Positions 10,820 to 21,585 of a stretch of DNA of 64,000 nucleotides are shown in pieces. Source of the DNA: Cupriavidus basilensis (GTDB taxonomy: Bacteria; Pseudomonadota; Gammaproteobacteria; Burkholderiales; Burkholderiaceae); NCBI RefSeq assembly GCF_000876015.1, contig NZ_BBQM01000004.1, positions 62,001 through 126,000 of the forward strand, written 5' to 3'. The notes under the pieces were generated by a model. It had not been told where the DNA came from and ran no database searches. It saw nothing but the letters and a program-made list of their open reading frames with translations. Within the stretch, counting starts at the first letter, position 1, and every line of letters starts with the position of its first letter. A program made the translations under genes and the position numbers.

Positions 10820-11143
10820 TCAGACCGCGAAGCTCTCGCCGCAGCCGCAGTTCGCGGTGGCGTTCGGGTTGTGGAACTTGAAGCCCTCGTTGAGGCCCTC
10901 GCGCACGAAGTCGAGCTCGGTGCCGTCCAGCATGACCAGGCTGCGCGGGTCGACCACCACCGTTACACCGAGGCTCTCGAAGCACTGGTCCTCGGCATTG
11001 GCGGCATCGACGAACTCCAGCGCGTAGGCGAAGCCCGAGCAGCCGCTGGTCTTGACCGCGAGGCGCAGCCCGATGCCGCTGCCGCGCTTGCGCAGCGACT
11101 TCTCGACGTGGCGGGCGGCGGCGGGGGTGAGCGAGATCGTCAT
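10820..11143 (-). CDS. iscA: IscA-type A-type Fe-S carrier
   Basis: A 107-residue IscA with all three conserved cysteines: SGCSGF in the middle and CGCGESF at the C-terminus. It accepts clusters from IscU and delivers them to [4Fe-4S] targets. The length equals that of canonical IscA. The start [10 protein letters not shown] is preferred over an upstream in-frame start that would overlap the previous gene. It lies seven bases after a second A-type carrier gene. Confidence 0.93.
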   Translation of the reverse strand: MTISLTPAAARHVEKSLRKRGSGIGLRLAVKTSGCSGFAYALEFVDAANAEDQCFESLGVTVVVDPRSLVMLDGTELDFVREGLNEGFKFHNPNATANCGCGESFAV

Positions 11144-11150
11144 GGCCGCC

Positions 11151-11552
11151 TCACACCGAGAACGAGCTGCCGCAGCCACAGGTGCTCTGGGCGTTGGGGT
11201 TGTGGATGACGAAGCGCGAGCCTTCCAGCCCGTCCTCGTAGTCGACGCGCGCGCCGAGCAGGTATTGCTGGCTCATCGCGTCGACCAGCAGCGCCACGCC
11301 CGCGGTGACGATCTGCGTGTCGTCGTCGCCGACCTGGTCGTCGAAGGCGAAGCCGTACTGGAAGCCCGAGCAGCCGCCGCCGGTGACGTACAGCCGCAGC
11401 TTGAGGCCGGGATTGCCTTCCTCCTCGATCAGCGCGGCCACCTTGGCGGCCGCCTGCGGGGTGAAGTCCAGCAGGCCGGGCATCGCGTCGGGCGCTTCGG
11501 GCGCAGCGGGGAGTGCGTGGGTCGAGGTTTGCGTTTCCATGTCGGTTTCCAT
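11151..11552 (-). CDS. ErpA-like A-type Fe-S carrier
   Basis: A 133-residue A-type carrier with [16 protein letters not shown] and the C-terminal CGCGSSFSV. The negatively charged insert [11 protein letters not shown] and the [20 protein letters not shown] segment are typical of ErpA rather than IscA. A non-conserved N-terminal extension of about 25 residues precedes the domain. Two different A-type carriers side by side in one nif-regulated isc operon suggests a dedicated supply for nitrogenase [4Fe-4S] precursors; that role is inferred. Confidence 0.9.
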   Translation of the reverse strand: METDMETQTSTHALPAAPEAPDAMPGLLDFTPQAAAKVAALIEEEGNPGLKLRLYVTGGGCSGFQYGFAFDDQVGDDDTQIVTAGVALLVDAMSQQYLLGARVDYEDGLEGSRFVIHNPNAQSTCGCGSSFSV

Positions 11553-11637
11553 TTCCAGTTCCTTTGCCGGAGTCGGTTGCGTGCCGGCCGGGGCGAAGCG
11601 CGGGTTCAGGGGGCGGGGAGTCCAGGGATTCGGGGAT

Positions 11638-12033
11638 TCAGGCGGGGTCGGCCGCGGCGTGGCGCGCGCGGAAGTCCGCCACCGCCGCCTTGATGGCGTC
11701 CTCGGCCAGGATCGAGCAGTGGATCTTGACCGGCGGCAGCGCCAGTTCCTCGGCGATCTGCGTGTTCTTGATGGCCAGCGCCTCGTCCAGCGTGCGCCCG
11801 CGCACCCATTCGGTCACGAGCGAGCTCGAGGCGATCGCCGAGCCGCAGCCGTAGGTCTTGAACTTCGCGTCCTCGATGACGCCCGCGCTGTTGACGCGGA
11901 TCTGCAGCCGCATCACGTCGCCGCAGGCCGGCGCGCCGACCATGCCGGTGCCGACGCCTTCGGCATCGGCGTCGAAGGCGCCGACGTTGCGGGGATTCTC
12001 GTAGTGGTCCATGACCTTGTCGCCGTATGCCAT
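11638..12033 (-). CDS. iscU: IscU Fe-S scaffold protein
   Basis: A 131-residue IscU with the three ligand cysteines in [19 protein letters not shown] and HCSILAE, and the HscA-recognition LPPVKIHC. It is the short IscU form, not full NifU, which would add a central ferredoxin-like domain and a C-terminal Nfu domain. It assembles clusters from sulfur delivered by IscS. It lies 53 bases after iscS. No nifU occurs in the window, so this protein may fill that role. Confidence 0.95.
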   Translation of the reverse strand: MAYGDKVMDHYENPRNVGAFDADAEGVGTGMVGAPACGDVMRLQIRVNSAGVIEDAKFKTYGCGSAIASSSLVTEWVRGRTLDEALAIKNTQIAEELALPPVKIHCSILAEDAIKAAVADFRARHAAADPA

Positions 12034-12086
12034 GAGGTGCTCCGCGTGGTTGGTGAAGGATGGGGAAAGCCGGGAAGGCCGGGAAA

Positions 12087-13331
12087 TCAGTGCGCGGCCC
12101 ACTGGATCGTGCTCAGGTCCACGCCGGCGCGCGCCATGTCCCACAGCGGGCTCATGTCGCGCAGCCGGGCCACCACCTGCGCGATGCGCGCGATGGTGAA
12201 GTCGATCTCCTCGGCGGTGGTGAAGCGCCCGAGCGAGAAGCGCACCGAGCTGTGCGCCAGCTCGTCGCTGCGGCCCATCGCGCGCAGCACGTAGCTGGGC
12301 TCCAGGCTGGCCGAGGTGCAGGCCGATCCCGACGAGACCGCCACGTCCTTGATGCCCATCAGCAGCGACTCGCCCTCGACGTAGCTGAAGCTGGCGTTGA
12401 GATAGTGCGGCGCGCGCCGTTCGGCGTCGCCGTTGAGCGCCACCGCCTCCATGCGCGACAGGCCGGCCCACAGCCGCTCGCGCAGCGCGCGGATGCGCGC
12501 GTTGTCGGACGCCATGCTCTCGCGCGCCAGCCAGAACGCCTCGCCCATGCCCACGATCTGGTGCGTGGGCAGCGTGCCGGAGCGCAGGCCGCGCTCGTGG
12601 CCGCCGCCGTGCATCTGGCATTCGATGCGCACGCGCGGGCGGCGCCGCACGTACAGCGCGCCGATGCCCTTCGGCCCGTACAGCTTGTGCGCCGACAGCG
12701 ACATCAGGTCGACCGGCAGCTCGGCCAGGTCGATCGGCACCTTGCCCGCCGCCTGCGCCGCGTCGACGTGGAGCAGCACGCCGCGCGCGCGGCACAGCGC
12801 GCCCAGCGCGGCGATGTCCTGGATGACGCCGGTCTCGTTGTTGACCAGCATCACGGACGCCAGCACGGTGCCGGGCGTGAGCGCGGCCGCGAACACGTCC
12901 GGGTCCACCAGGCCGCTCGCCAGCACCGGCAGCACCGTGACCGCGAAGCCCTCGCGCTCGAGTTCGCGCATGGTGTCGAGCACCGCCTTGTGCTCGGTGG
13001 CCAGCGTCACCAGGTGGTTGCCGCGGGCGCGGTGGAAGCGCGCCGCGCCCTTGATGGCGAGGTTGTTGGATTCGGTGGCGCCGGAGGTCCAGGCGATCTC
13101 GCGCGGATCGGCATTGATCAGCGCGCACACCTGCTCGCGCGCCAGCTCCACCGCTTCCTCGGCCGCCCACCCGTAGGCGTGCGAGCGGCTGGCGGCGTTG
13201 CCGTACAGCTCGGTCAGGTACGGGATCATGCGCCGCGCCACGCGCGGGTCCACCGGCGTGGTGGCCGCGTAGTCGAGATAGACGGGCCGGCCATGACGGG
13301 GGAAGGCGCGGTCGCGGTGGAGGTCCGGCAT
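12087..13331 (-). CDS. iscS: IscS cysteine desulfurase
   Basis: A 414-residue PLP enzyme starting MPDLHRDR, with [15 protein letters not shown], the PLP lysine in [17 protein letters not shown], and the long catalytic loop [19 protein letters not shown]. The C-terminus [20 protein letters not shown] is the IscU-binding tail of IscS. Sulfur from cysteine is passed to IscU. A separate NifS is encoded at 19914, so the island has two desulfurases of different subtypes. It is the first gene of the operon, downstream of a sigma-54 promoter. Confidence 0.95.
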   Translation of the reverse strand: MPDLHRDRAFPRHGRPVYLDYAATTPVDPRVARRMIPYLTELYGNAASRSHAYGWAAEEAVELAREQVCALINADPREIAWTSGATESNNLAIKGAARFHRARGNHLVTLATEHKAVLDTMRELEREGFAVTVLPVLASGLVDPDVFAAALTPGTVLASVMLVNNETGVIQDIAALGALCRARGVLLHVDAAQAAGKVPIDLAELPVDLMSLSAHKLYGPKGIGALYVRRRPRVRIECQMHGGGHERGLRSGTLPTHQIVGMGEAFWLARESMASDNARIRALRERLWAGLSRMEAVALNGDAERRAPHYLNASFSYVEGESLLMGIKDVAVSSGSACTSASLEPSYVLRAMGRSDELAHSSVRFSLGRFTTAEEIDFTIARIAQVVARLRDMSPLWDMARAGVDLSTIQWAAH

Positions 13332-13385
13332 GGCTGGCTCCTGGAATGTGTGGGGGTGGCAGTGGCTGCCAGGCAGCGGCATTTC

Positions 13386-13401
13386 CGCAACTTCCATGCC
13401 A
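13386..13401 (-). promoter_or_regulatory. sigma-54 promoter of the isc operon
   Basis: On the minus strand the element is TGGCATG-GAAG-TTGCG, 54 bases before the iscS ATG, with correct GG-N10-GC spacing. The iscS-nifA interval (13332-13652) contains no exact TGT-N10-ACA, only TTTGTCGG half-site-like repeats near 13450 and 13494. It links an Isc system to the nif regulon. Confidence 0.78.
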
Positions 13402-13652
13402 CTGGCTTTTTGCGCCGCATGGGCCGGCCCGGCGGCGGCGGCTGTTGTTTTTGTCGGAGCGCGGCCGCTGCCGCGCGGCGGCGGTTGTCCCGTTTGTCGG
13501 ATTTGTGCGGGTGGCGCGCGGGGCGCGCGTGCTCCGTGTTGGGGACGAAATCGCGGCATGAATCTTGCGTGATTTTTCGCATTCCAATAGTCCGTCCTCA
13601 CGCTGTGCCGCTGGCTCGAACGAGCGTGGCATCGCCCGCAACGGGGGGAACC

Positions 13653-15344
<1,692 letters not shown>

Positions 15345-15479
15345 CCAGGGCGGCGCGCGCGCGGCGCGCCGCTCTCCCGTTTTTTTCCGCTTCCCCGCGT
15401 TCCGTCCTCCCCCTTCTCTTCTTCCCCGCTTGCGCCACCATCGACGCCACCACAATGGCCGGCGTCGCCGTGTGCGCTT

Positions 15480-15495
15480 TGTCGCAAGACCGACA
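15480..15495 (+). promoter_or_regulatory. NifA upstream activator sequence for nifB
   Basis: Exact TGT-CGCAAGACCG-ACA. Its centre lies about 105 bases upstream of the -24 element at 15592, a usual NifA distance. It is in the 308-base nifA-nifB gap, which holds no gene I can support. Confidence 0.8.
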
Positions 15496-15591
15496 GAATC
15501 GGGCCGGACTGTCGGTGCGCGGCACCCGCGGGGTTGCGACAAAATCCCCGCGGATGCCGCTAAGTCCTTGATCGGCAAGCATCTTGCCGGG

Positions 15592-15606
15592 TGGCATGGA
15601 TTTGGC
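15592..15606 (+). promoter_or_regulatory. sigma-54 promoter of nifB and the following gene run
   Basis: TGGCATG-GATT-TGGC has GG and GC spaced by ten and one mismatch in the -12 TTGC box. It lies 47 bases before the nifB ATG, with an exact NifA site about 105 bases upstream. A second arrangement, TGGCTTT to TTGC at 15603-15618, has a one-base longer spacer and is less likely. Confidence 0.72.
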
Positions 15607-15652
15607 TTTAACGCTTGCACGCGACCGTGGTCGGTGGCGAGGAGAGATTTCC

Positions 15653-17251
15653 ATGCAAGCGAGCTCGAATGCCGGCGCCATGCCCGCCACCACCTACATC
15701 GGCATCGGCCAGATCCGCCCCCTCGGCGCCAAGGCCGACGTGCCCGCCGCCGGCGGCGGCTGCGGCACGCAGGGCGGCGAGGGCAAGGCCAGTTGCGGTT
15801 CCTCGGGCGGCCCCGACGACATGCCGGCGGAGATCTGGGAAAAGGTGAAGAACCACCCGTGCTACTCCGAGGAAGCGCATCACCACTACGCGCGCATGCA
15901 CGTCGCGGTGGCGCCCGCCTGCAACATCCAGTGCAACTACTGCAACCGCAAGTACGACTGCTCCAACGAATCGCGCCCGGGCGTGGTCTCGCAGAAGCTC
16001 ACGCCCGAGCAGGCCGTCAAGAAGGTGGTCGCGGTGGCGAGCGAGATCCCGCAGATGACGGTGCTCGGCATCGCCGGCCCCGGCGACTCGCTGGCCAACC
16101 CGAAGAAGACCTTCGACACCTTCCGCATGCTGCAGGAGCAGGCGCCCGACATCAAGCTGTGCATCTCCACCAACGGCCTGGCGCTGCCCGAGCTGGTGGA
16201 CGAGATCTGCACGTACAACATCGACCACGTCACCATCACCATCAACATGGTCGATCCCGCCGTGGGCGAGAAGATCTACCCGTGGATTTTCTGGGAGCAC
16301 AAGCGCGTCACCGGCTACGAGGCGGCCCGCATCCTGCACGAGCAGCAGATGAAGGGCCTCGAGATGCTGACCGCGCGCGGCGTGCTGACCAAGATCAACT
16401 CGGTGCTGATCCCCGGCATCAACGACGAGCACCTGATCGAGGTGAACCGCGAGGTCAAGAAGCGCGGCGCGTTCCTGCACAACATCATGCCGCTGATCTC
16501 CGAGCCCGAGCACGGCACCTACTTCGGCCTCAACGGCCAGCGCGGGCCGAGCGCGCAGGAGCTCAAGGCGGTGCAGGACGCCTGCATGGGCGGCGCCAAC
16601 CTGATGCGCCACTGCCGCCAGTGCCGCGCCGACGCGGTCGGCCTGCTGGGCGAGGACCGCAGCGAGGAATTCACGCTCGACAAGATCGAGCAGATGGAAG
16701 TGGTCTACGACCTCGACCGCCGGCGCGAGTACCAGAGCCGGGTCGAGGCCGAGCGCCAGGCCCAGCACGCCGCCAAGGAAGAGGCGCTGGCCGCGGCGCG
16801 GGCGCTCGATGCCACCGATCCGCTCAAGGTGCTGGTGGCGGTGGCCACCAAGGGCGGCGGCCGCGTCAACGAGCATTTCGGCCACGTCACGGAATTCCAG
16901 ATCTTCGAGGTGTCGGCCAGCGAGGCGCTGTTCGTCGGCCACCGGCGCGTGGACCTGTACTGCCAGGGCGGCTACGGCGACGACGAGCAGCTGCCCTCGG
17001 TGGTGCGCGCCATCAACGACTGCCACGCGGTGCTGGTGGCCAAGATCGGCGCCTGCCCGAAGGACGAGCTGGCCCAGGCCGGCATCGAGCCGGTGGACCA
17101 GTACGTCGGCGAGTTCATCGAGAAGGCGGCGCTGGCCTGGTTCGACGACTACCGCGGCCGCGTGGCCAGCGGCGCGGTCGCGCACCGGGACCGCGGCGAC
17201 GCCGCGATCCGGCAGGGCGCCTACACCGCGGGCGCCGCCGAGGTGGCCTGA
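15653..17251 (+). CDS. nifB: NifB, FeMo-cofactor core (NifB-co) synthase
   Basis: A 532-residue radical SAM enzyme. Cys90, Cys94 and Cys97 (CNIQCNYC) bind the SAM cluster, and further conserved cysteines ([17 protein letters not shown]) hold the substrate clusters. From about residue 390 a NifX/NafY-like domain is fused ([20 protein letters not shown]). It makes the carbide-containing Fe8S9 precursor of FeMo-co. I start at ATG 15653, where GGAGAG gives a good ribosome site; an upstream in-frame start at 15584 precedes the promoter and is rejected. Confidence 0.97.
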   Translation: MQASSNAGAMPATTYIGIGQIRPLGAKADVPAAGGGCGTQGGEGKASCGSSGGPDDMPAEIWEKVKNHPCYSEEAHHHYARMHVAVAPACNIQCNYCNRKYDCSNESRPGVVSQKLTPEQAVKKVVAVASEIPQMTVLGIAGPGDSLANPKKTFDTFRMLQEQAPDIKLCISTNGLALPELVDEICTYNIDHVTITINMVDPAVGEKIYPWIFWEHKRVTGYEAARILHEQQMKGLEMLTARGVLTKINSVLIPGINDEHLIEVNREVKKRGAFLHNIMPLISEPEHGTYFGLNGQRGPSAQELKAVQDACMGGANLMRHCRQCRADAVGLLGEDRSEEFTLDKIEQMEVVYDLDRRREYQSRVEAERQAQHAAKEEALAAARALDATDPLKVLVAVATKGGGRVNEHFGHVTEFQIFEVSASEALFVGHRRVDLYCQGGYGDDEQLPSVVRAINDCHAVLVAKIGACPKDELAQAGIEPVDQYVGEFIEKAALAWFDDYRGRVASGAVAHRDRGDAAIRQGAYTAGAAEVA

Positions 17252-17299
17252 CGCCGCCAGCCATTCCCCACACAAGAGAAAACACAGAAGAGAGTCATC

Positions 17300-17494
17300 A
17301 TGTCCCTCAAGATCATCGCTTCGACCTGCACCGGCTGCTCGGCCTGCGAGCCCGAATGCCCCAACGTCGCCATCCGCGAGAAGGGCGGCATCTTTGTCAT
17401 CGACCCCAAGAAATGCACCGAATGCGAGGGGCACTACGACGATCCGCAATGCGTCGCGGTGTGCCCGGTGGACGGCTGCATCGTCCCGGCCTGA
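17300..17494 (+). CDS. fdxN: nif-associated 2[4Fe-4S] ferredoxin
   Basis: A 64-residue bacterial-type ferredoxin with [12 protein letters not shown] and [19 protein letters not shown], the long second loop being typical of FdxN next to nifB. It probably supplies electrons or clusters to NifB, or reduces nitrogenase reductase. It lies 48 bases after nifB with a run of purines before the ATG. Confidence 0.95.
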   Translation: MSLKIIASTCTGCSACEPECPNVAIREKGGIFVIDPKKCTECEGHYDDPQCVAVCPVDGCIVPA

Positions 17495-17531
17495 AGCCGG
17501 GCCGCCCACTACCCAGGAGAGAAGCCGAACC

Positions 17532-17936
17532 ATGCTGCCCAACCTCACCATCACCTCCGCCGCGGACAAGTTCATGCGCCGCATCGTGCGTTTCTCGGGG
17601 CTGCCGGCCGGTGCCGGCTTCCGCCTGCTCGTGAGCGCGGGCGGCTGCTCGGGCTACAACGCGGAATTCAGCGCGGAGCCGGCGCCGCAGCCCGGCGAGC
17701 AGGTGCTGGAGGCCGACGGCCTGCGCCTGTTCCTGCCGGCGGCCAGCCGGCTGATGCTCGACGGCGTGACCATCGACTTCGCCGACACGCCCACGCAGTC
17801 GGGGCTGACCTTCTTCAATCCCGCGCAGGGCGCGTGCGGCTGCGGCAGCTCGGCGGCGGCGGAGCCCGGCGTGGCGCGCATCGAGGTCGGCGCGATCGGC
17901 CGCGGCCGGCCGCCCGCACCGCCGCGGGCGTCCTGA
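17532..17936 (+). CDS. nif-associated HesB/IscA-type carrier
   Basis: A 134-residue A-type carrier homologue with SAGGCSGYNAEF and GACGCGSSAAAE, and a non-conserved C-terminal tail. It resembles the IscA-nif group rather than IscA or ErpA, making it the third A-type protein in the island. Cluster delivery to NifB or nitrogenase is inferred from its place between fdxN and the LRV gene. AGGAGA precedes the ATG. Confidence 0.88.
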   Translation: MLPNLTITSAADKFMRRIVRFSGLPAGAGFRLLVSAGGCSGYNAEFSAEPAPQPGEQVLEADGLRLFLPAASRLMLDGVTIDFADTPTQSGLTFFNPAQGACGCGSSAAAEPGVARIEVGAIGRGRPPAPPRAS

Positions 17937-17951
17937 ACGCGGAGCGCGGAC

Positions 17952-18791
17952 ATGGATGCCATCGATGCGGTGCGCCCGCCCGCCGGGGACATTCCCGCGC
18001 GGCACTGGCGGGGCGGCCCGGTGGACTGCGCCGGCTGCGAATACGCCGCGCTGCGCGGCCTGCCGGACCAGCGCGGCTGCGAGCCGGGCCACGCCTGCAT
18101 GCAGGACGCCTACGCGCGCCGCATCGACCGCTTCTTCCGCTGGCATCCCGAGCAGGGCAACGCGCAGCTCGCGCACCCGTACTTCGAGGTGCGCGCCATC
18201 GCCGCGCGCCACGCCGACGTCTTCCGCCTGCCGGCGCTGGCCGCCGATCCCGACGAGACCGTGCGCCTGCAGGCGGCGCTGCGGCTGCCGCTGGCGCAGC
18301 TGCGCCGGCTTGCCGCGGACCCGCACCGCGAGGTGCGCATGCGCGTGGCGCTGCGCCTGGCGCCGCCCGACCTCGCGGCGCTGCGCTACGACCCCGACTA
18401 CGGCGTGCGCGAGCTGGTGGCGCGGCGCCTGCCGCCGGCCCTGCTGCCGACGATGGCCGCCGACGCCGAGCGCAGCGTGCGCATGCGCGTGGCCCAGCGC
18501 CTGGAAATGCCGGCGCTGTGGCGCCTGGCGCGCGACCCGGAAGCCGAGGTCAGGCGCATCGTGGCGCAGCGCCTGCCGCCGGCGCTGCTGGCCGGCATGG
18601 CGGGCGACGCCGACTGGCGCGTGCGCTGGGAAGTGGCGCAGCGCGCCGAACGCGCCGCGCTCGCGGCGCTGGCCGACGATCCCGATCCCGAGGTGCGCCG
18701 CGCGGTGCGGGAGCGCCGCATGGCGGCGCCCGCGTCCGTCCCGGCGTCCGTTCCCGCCGCCGGCAGCCGGCAAGGAGCACTCCATGTCTGA
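17952..18791 (+). CDS. leucine-rich-repeat-variant (LRV) 4Fe-4S protein
   Basis: A 279-residue protein. The N-terminus has a cysteine set (VDCAGCEYAALRG, GCEPGHACM) fitting a small [4Fe-4S] cluster. It is followed by about eight repeats of 24 residues of the form A-x-DP-x-x-x-VR-x-x-V-A-x-RLP. This is the architecture of the Azotobacter vinelandii nif LRV protein, whose function is not settled. The 3' end overlaps nifZ by eight bases. Confidence 0.92.
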   Translation: MDAIDAVRPPAGDIPARHWRGGPVDCAGCEYAALRGLPDQRGCEPGHACMQDAYARRIDRFFRWHPEQGNAQLAHPYFEVRAIAARHADVFRLPALAADPDETVRLQAALRLPLAQLRRLAADPHREVRMRVALRLAPPDLAALRYDPDYGVRELVARRLPPALLPTMAADAERSVRMRVAQRLEMPALWRLARDPEAEVRRIVAQRLPPALLAGMAGDADWRVRWEVAQRAERAALAALADDPDPEVRRAVRERRMAAPASVPASVPAAGSRQGALHV

Positions 18792-19158
18792 CATCAACCG
18801 CGACGACGACCTGATCGAGGTCGCCTTCCCGCCGCGTTTCCACTACGGCGAGCGCGTGATCGCGCGCTCGGTGATCCGCAACGACGGCACCTACAACGGC
18901 AAGGACATCGGCGAGGTGCTGGTGGCGCGCGGCGAGATCGGCTACGTCACCGCCATCAACACCTTCCTGCAGCAGTTCTACATCTACGCGGTGGACTTCG
19001 TCGAGAGCGGCCACCGCGTCGGCATGCGCGCCAAGGAGCTGTGCACGCTCGACAACCTGCCCGAGGACGTGCTGGCGCGCCTGGGCGAGCGCGCCGGGGC
19101 GCTGCGCGCGATGGGCGCGGATACCGGCGCCGGCGCGGCGCGGGAGCGGACATCATGA
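18784..19158 (+). CDS. nifZ: NifZ
   Basis: A 124-residue NifZ (FHYGERVIARSVIRNDGTY, RGEIGYVTAINTFLQQFYIY, ELCTLDN). NifZ helps form the second P-cluster of the MoFe protein. It begins inside the LRV gene and its TGA overlaps the next ATG, so the genes are translationally coupled. Confidence 0.95.
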   Translation: MSDINRDDDLIEVAFPPRFHYGERVIARSVIRNDGTYNGKDIGEVLVARGEIGYVTAINTFLQQFYIYAVDFVESGHRVGMRAKELCTLDNLPEDVLARLGERAGALRAMGADTGAGAARERTS

Positions 19159-19430
19159 ACATGCTGGCGGCCCCCGCGGCCTACTCATGGGGTATGCGCG
19201 TGATCGCGCTCGACGACCTCCGCAACGACGGCAGCTACCCGGGCCGCGCCGACGGCGAATGCCTGGCCGAGGCCGGCAGCGTGGGCGAGATCGTCAACGT
19301 CGGGCAGGTGGTGGAAAGCGGCGAGCCGGTCTACCTGGTGGAGTTCGGCGGCTGCGTGGTCGGCTGCACCGAGGACGAGATCGCGCCCGCGCCCGCCGGG
19401 CTGCTGCCCCAGGGCGGAGCGGCGGCATGA
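19155..19430 (+). CDS. second, short NifZ-like protein
   Basis: A 91-residue protein sharing the NifZ pattern (WGMRVIALDDLRNDGSYPG, GSVGEIVNVGQVVESGEPVY, VGCTEDEI), but shorter and with two cysteines in CVVGC. Both ends overlap neighbours by four bases. It may be a NifZ paralogue that works on the same P-cluster step; the tandem arrangement suggests duplication and divergence. Confidence 0.88.
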   Translation: MNMLAAPAAYSWGMRVIALDDLRNDGSYPGRADGECLAEAGSVGEIVNVGQVVESGEPVYLVEFGGCVVGCTEDEIAPAPAGLLPQGGAAA

Positions 19431-19822
19431 CGTCCGCCGGGCGCGCGCCGCGGGACGCCGGCGCGGGAGGCCGCGGCGTCGGCAGTGACAGCGGCGAGGG
19501 CGGCGAGGGCGGCGTGCTGGACCTGACCCGCTACCGCGTCGAGCGCGCCCTGCGCCAGCGCGCGCGCTACCGCTACGTGCGGCCGCGCGTGCTGCGCGAG
19601 GCGCAGGGCCTGCGCATCGAAAGCCCGTGCTGCTCGCGCAACGTGGATGCCACGGGCGGGCTGATCGACATCGCCTGGCTGGCGCGCGATGGCGAGGGGC
19701 AGTGGTGCCTGCACGCGCGCGACCACGCGGCGCGGTGCTGGGTGCTGCGCCAGCGCAGCGTCGAGCTGGCCCCGCTGCTGGACGCGCTGTGCGTCGATGC
19801 CGAGCGCGTGTACTGGCCATGA
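19427..19822 (+). CDS. nif-associated protein of unknown function
   Basis: A 131-residue protein I do not recognise with certainty. The first 30 residues are Gly-rich; the conserved-looking part runs from DLTRYRVERALRQRARYRYV through ESPCCSRNVD to the C-terminal AERVYWP. It has CC and two further cysteines, so metal or cluster binding is possible. It may belong to the DUF3024-like small proteins found in nif clusters. The ATGA overlap with the previous gene argues that it is real. Confidence 0.8.
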   Translation: MTSAGRAPRDAGAGGRGVGSDSGEGGEGGVLDLTRYRVERALRQRARYRYVRPRVLREAQGLRIESPCCSRNVDATGGLIDIAWLARDGEGQWCLHARDHAARCWVLRQRSVELAPLLDALCVDAERVYWP

Positions 19823-19913
19823 AACGGCGCAGCGGCCACCGCCGGCGGCACGGAACCGGCGCACGGAACGGAACGAGCGCAAGCAGCGAAAAACGCGAAA
19901 CAGGCGGAGCCCG

Positions 19914-21095
19914 ATGATCTACCTCGACCACAACGCGACCACGCCGCCGGCGCCTGCCGTGGCGCAGGCCATGCTGTCCGCGCTGAGCGGCGCCTGGGCC
20001 AACCCGTCGTCGCAGCACGCGCCCGGCGAGGAAGCCCGGCGCGCGCTGGCGGCGGCGCGCGCCACCGCCGCGCGCGCGCTCGGCTGCAAGCCGGCCGAGC
20101 TGATCTTCACCAGCGGCGCCACCGAGGCCGGCCACCTCGCCGTGCTGGGGCTGCACGCGGCCGCCGGCGGGCGCGGGCGGCTGGTGTTCGGCGCGGTGGA
20201 GCACGCCGGCCAGCTGCGCCTGGCGCACGCGCTGGCCGCGCGCGGCATCGCGGTGGACTTCATCGCCGTGCACGCCGACGGCACGCTCGACCTCGACAGC
20301 GCGGCCCGGCTGATCGGCCCCGGCGTGGCGCTGGTCTCGCTGATGGCCGCCAACAACGAAACCGGCGTGCTGATGCCGGTGGCCGCGGTGCGCGAGCTGG
20401 CCCGCGCCGCCGGCGCGCGCATGCACGTCGACGCCACGCAACTGGTCGGCAAGCTGCCTTTCGATTTCACCGCGCTCGGCGTCGACGCGGTCTCGCTTTC
20501 CGCGCACAAGCTGCGCGGGCCCAAGGGCGCCGGCGCGCTGCTGCTGCGCCAGGGTTGCGCGATCGTGCCGCAGTTGTTCGGCAGCCAGGAGCGGCACCGC
20601 CGCGGCGGCACCGAGAACCTGCCCGCCATCGCCGGCTTCGCCGCGGCGCTGGCGCGCCTGGGCGATGCGCAGCACGACGTGGCGCGCGAGGCGGCGCGGC
20701 AGGCCGCGCTGCGCGACATGCTGGAGCAGGGCCTGCGGCGCGCGCTGCCGGCCGTGCACGTGTTCTCGGCACAGGCGCCGCGCCTGCCCGGCACCAGCTA
20801 CCTGCGCTTCGGCCGGCTGCCGGCCGAGGTGGTGCTGCAGCGGCTCGGGCAGCTGGGCGTGGCCGCTTCCTCGGGCGCCGCCTGCTCGTCCGGCGGCAGC
20901 GAGCTGTCGCACGTGCTGGCGGCGATGGGCGTGCCGCGCGACGAGGCGCTGGCGGCCGTGCGCCTGTCGCTCGGCGAGACCACCACGGCGCAGAACATCG
21001 GGCACGTGGTGGCCGGGCTGCCGCCGCTGCTGGCGCCGCTGCTCGAAGACGACATGCCCGCCCACCGAACCCATGACGCAACGCTGGAGCCCTGA
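19914..21095 (+). CDS. nifS: NifS cysteine desulfurase
   Basis: A 393-residue PLP enzyme beginning MIYLDHNATTPPAPAV, with PLP lysine in SLSAHKLRGPKGAGALLL and the active cysteine in ASSGAACSSGGSELSHVL, the short NifS-type loop. It supplies sulfur for nitrogenase clusters. No nifU is next to it, unlike most nifUS pairs; the scaffold could be the IscU encoded at 11638. A GGAG site precedes ATG 19914. Confidence 0.94.
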   Translation: MIYLDHNATTPPAPAVAQAMLSALSGAWANPSSQHAPGEEARRALAAARATAARALGCKPAELIFTSGATEAGHLAVLGLHAAAGGRGRLVFGAVEHAGQLRLAHALAARGIAVDFIAVHADGTLDLDSAARLIGPGVALVSLMAANNETGVLMPVAAVRELARAAGARMHVDATQLVGKLPFDFTALGVDAVSLSAHKLRGPKGAGALLLRQGCAIVPQLFGSQERHRRGGTENLPAIAGFAAALARLGDAQHDVAREAARQAALRDMLEQGLRRALPAVHVFSAQAPRLPGTSYLRFGRLPAEVVLQRLGQLGVAASSGAACSSGGSELSHVLAAMGVPRDEALAAVRLSLGETTTAQNIGHVVAGLPPLLAPLLEDDMPAHRTHDATLEP

Positions 21096-21097
21096 CC

Positions 21098-21316
21098 ATG
21101 AAAGTGATGATCCGCAAGGACAGCAAAGGCGCGCTCAGCGCCTACGTGCCGAAGAAGGACCTGGAGGAGCCCATCGTGGCGATGGCGCAGCCCGGCATGT
21201 GGGGCGGCCTGGTCACGCTGGCCAACGGCTGGCAGCTCGAGCTGCCGGTCATGGCGGCCGACACGCCGCTGCCGATCACCGTCGAGGCCAGGCGCATCGC
21301 CGGCAAGGAGGAATGA
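21098..21316 (+). CDS. nifT: NifT/FixU
   Basis: A 72-residue NifT (MKVMIRKDSKGALSAYVPKK, ANGWQLELP). It is a small conserved nif protein of unclear, often dispensable function. It follows nifS by two bases. Confidence 0.94.
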   Translation: MKVMIRKDSKGALSAYVPKKDLEEPIVAMAQPGMWGGLVTLANGWQLELPVMAADTPLPITVEARRIAGKEE

Positions 21317-21317
21317 G

Positions 21318-21578
21318 ATGGGCCTGAGCACCGAACAACTGCGCGCCGCCGCCGAGCTGGTGGGCGCGGCGCCCACGCTGCGCGACGCCGCCGCCCTGTG
21401 GCGCGCGCGCCATCCCGGCGTGCGCGCGCTGCTGGTCGACGCGCTCGACATGCGCGACGAGACCGCCGCGCTGCGCCTGGGCGCGCGCAGCGTCTACCTG
21501 GCGGCGTCGAACGGGCACTGCTGGTCCGTCACGCAGCGGCCCGACGAGGCCGACGCGCTGATCCTGACGCAGGACTAG
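21318..21578 (+). CDS. small nif-associated protein, unknown function
   Basis: An 86-residue soluble protein with no metal motif that I recognise. It reads as helical (LSTEQLRAAAELVGAAPTLR), then a strand-rich part ending SVTQRPDEADALILTQD. It starts one base after nifT and is followed closely by the DegT-like gene, so it belongs to the same operon. It may be a DUF6129-like nif protein; that name is uncertain. Confidence 0.82.
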   Translation: MGLSTEQLRAAAELVGAAPTLRDAAALWRARHPGVRALLVDALDMRDETAALRLGARSVYLAASNGHCWSVTQRPDEADALILTQD

Positions 21579-21585
21579 GCCGCAC

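Noticed and set aside
13627-13645. TGGCATC to GCAA directly before nifA
   Set aside because: GG and GC are two bases too close and almost touch the ribosome site, so it is not a plausible promoter.
12060-13652. A long open frame fused in front of nifA
   Set aside because: It runs antisense across iscS; NifA starts at ATG 13653 with a ribosome site. The extension is a high-GC shadow.
15604-15618. TGGC...TTGC as the nifB promoter
   Set aside because: Spacing between GG and GC is eleven, so the 15592 element is preferred.
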